From the NCBI GenBank assembly GCA_000310025.1, contig FN648536.1, positions 104,703 to 168,702 of the forward strand: a DNA stretch of 64,000 nt, in the 5' to 3' direction. This document shows positions 63,150 through 64,000 of this stretch, one piece after another. Source of the DNA: Ectocarpus siliculosus. Lineage: Eukaryota; Sar; Phaeophyceae; Ectocarpales; Ectocarpaceae. How positions within the stretch are numbered: position 1 is the stretch's first letter; each line of letters opens with the position of its first letter. The notes beneath the pieces are model-generated. The model made no database searches, was not told the origin of the DNA, and saw only the letters and a program-made list of their open reading frames with translations. The translations under genes were made by a program, and so were the position numbers.

Positions 63150-64000
63150 CCCCCCACCCACACCTAGACACTAGGATTAAGAGGTGTATTCTCTTGAATG
63201 TGATTGTACCTAAGCTAGAGTATGCAGGAGAGATATGGGAAGGTAACGAAAAGGCCGTCAAGCAGCTGGAAACGGTGCAGATGGCAGCGGCCAAGAAAAT
63301 ATTAGGATGTTCAAGTACAACGAGCAACACTGTATTGAGAGCAGAATTGGGAATGTACTCTCATAAAACAAAGAGAGACATGCAGAAGTTGAATTGGCAG
63401 TACAAGGTAAGTAGAATGTCGGACGATAGACTACCAGCCATGGTTGACGAGGCAGCTTGGGGAAAAGCGACTCCAGGGAAGAAGGGAATCAGATGGGACA
63501 AGGTGGTAGAGAAGGTTTGGAAGGAGATAGAAGACGAGGAGGAGACGTTGGACACGGAAGGGTTCGGGGGGTTCAAGACGAAAGTCAAGGAGATGCTAGA
63601 GAGTAGGGAGGAGGCAACCCTTCGGAAGAAGGTACGAAGCGAAGACCACTTGGAGATATACGGGAAGTTGAAAGAAGGGATAGGGATGAAGAAGTACTTG
63701 GACGGCCCATGGACTATGCGAAAAAGCTGAAATTGCAATTTCGAGTAGGCGATCTGGACTTGCCAGAACGGAGGAAGAGGTACCCCAGCCGTAGGAGAGA
63801 GGAAGAGGAGGATAGACACACATGTCCATGTGGCCAATCGGAGGAGAGTAGACCCCACATAGTTGGGGAGTGTGAGTTGTACAGGAAGGAAAGAGAGGAT
63901 CTCGAGGAGGAAATGAGACAAGAGAGGGTGTGACATGGACAAGTTGGTAGATTAGACAACAGCGAAAAAACGATCGCGATAATTGGGGATAGATGGTGGG
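63150..64000 (+). pseudogene. Decayed 3' part of a LINE-type retrotransposon reverse transcriptase ORF
   Basis: The first part (63150-63730) encodes residues typical of the region after the reverse transcriptase palm of non-LTR elements: PKLEYAGEIWEGNEKAVKQL, TVQMAAAKKILGCSSTT, VLRAELGMYSHKTKRDM, ending in a stop after GPWTMRKS. The same protein resumes one frame over at 63709 (MDYAKKLKLQFRVGDLDLPE) and includes the C-terminal zinc-like motif CPCGQSEESRPHIVGECE. A further frame change is needed near 63930 to read RLDNSEKTIAIIGDRWW up to the window edge. At least two frame breaks make it inactive. The upstream RT domain is absent, so it is 5'-truncated, as is usual for LINEs. Confidence 0.8.

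Overview
The window looks like nuclear DNA of a complex eukaryote, most likely a brown alga or a related stramenopile (inference; no species marker was found). Genes are split into short phase-consistent exons by introns of about 0.3-2 kb, coding DNA is GC-rich, intergenic DNA carries many microsatellites, and there is a short TTAGGG-type internal telomere repeat. Two 100-N assembly gaps are present (19288-19387 and 53595-53694). No operon, bacterial gene or CRISPR array was seen. Exon models were built by hand from homology, GT..AG (once GC..AG) sites and reading-phase continuity.

Layout. 1.1-2.3 kb: a long foldback (inverted-repeat) element. 5.8-11.2 kb, minus: cytosolic-type malate dehydrogenase with a TIR element in one intron. 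12.5-18.9 kb, plus: an 11-exon acid/triacylglycerol lipase of 449 residues with complete catalytic triad. 18.6-20.1 kb: an apparent assembly duplication made of low-quality sequence around the first gap. 21.7-26.1 kb, minus: an 8-exon serine O-acetyltransferase of 376 residues. 26.6-38 kb: several GC-rich genes for low-complexity, largely disordered proteins with no recognised domain, mostly minus. 39.2-53.1 kb, plus: one very long gene for a metallo-beta-lactamase-fold protein followed by two or three cyclic-nucleotide-binding domains and containing a long disordered insert. 56.7-62.1 kb, minus: the C-terminal two thirds of UTP18, a WD40 protein of the small-subunit processome. 63.1-64.0 kb, plus: the decayed 3' end of a LINE-type retrotransposon that runs off the window.

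The recognised genes are housekeeping or signalling genes that share no obvious pathway: carbon/redox (MDH), lipid hydrolysis (lipase), cysteine synthesis (SAT), ribosome biogenesis (UTP18) and a cyclic-nucleotide-responsive hydrolase-like protein. Identified genes largely alternate in strand. The best second looks are the MBL/CNBD gene, with its probable GC-AG intron and two matching 69-nt CNBD exons; a small MITE whose terminal repeat forms the 5' splice site of a UTP18 intron; and the duplicated segment beside the first gap, which is probably an assembly error.
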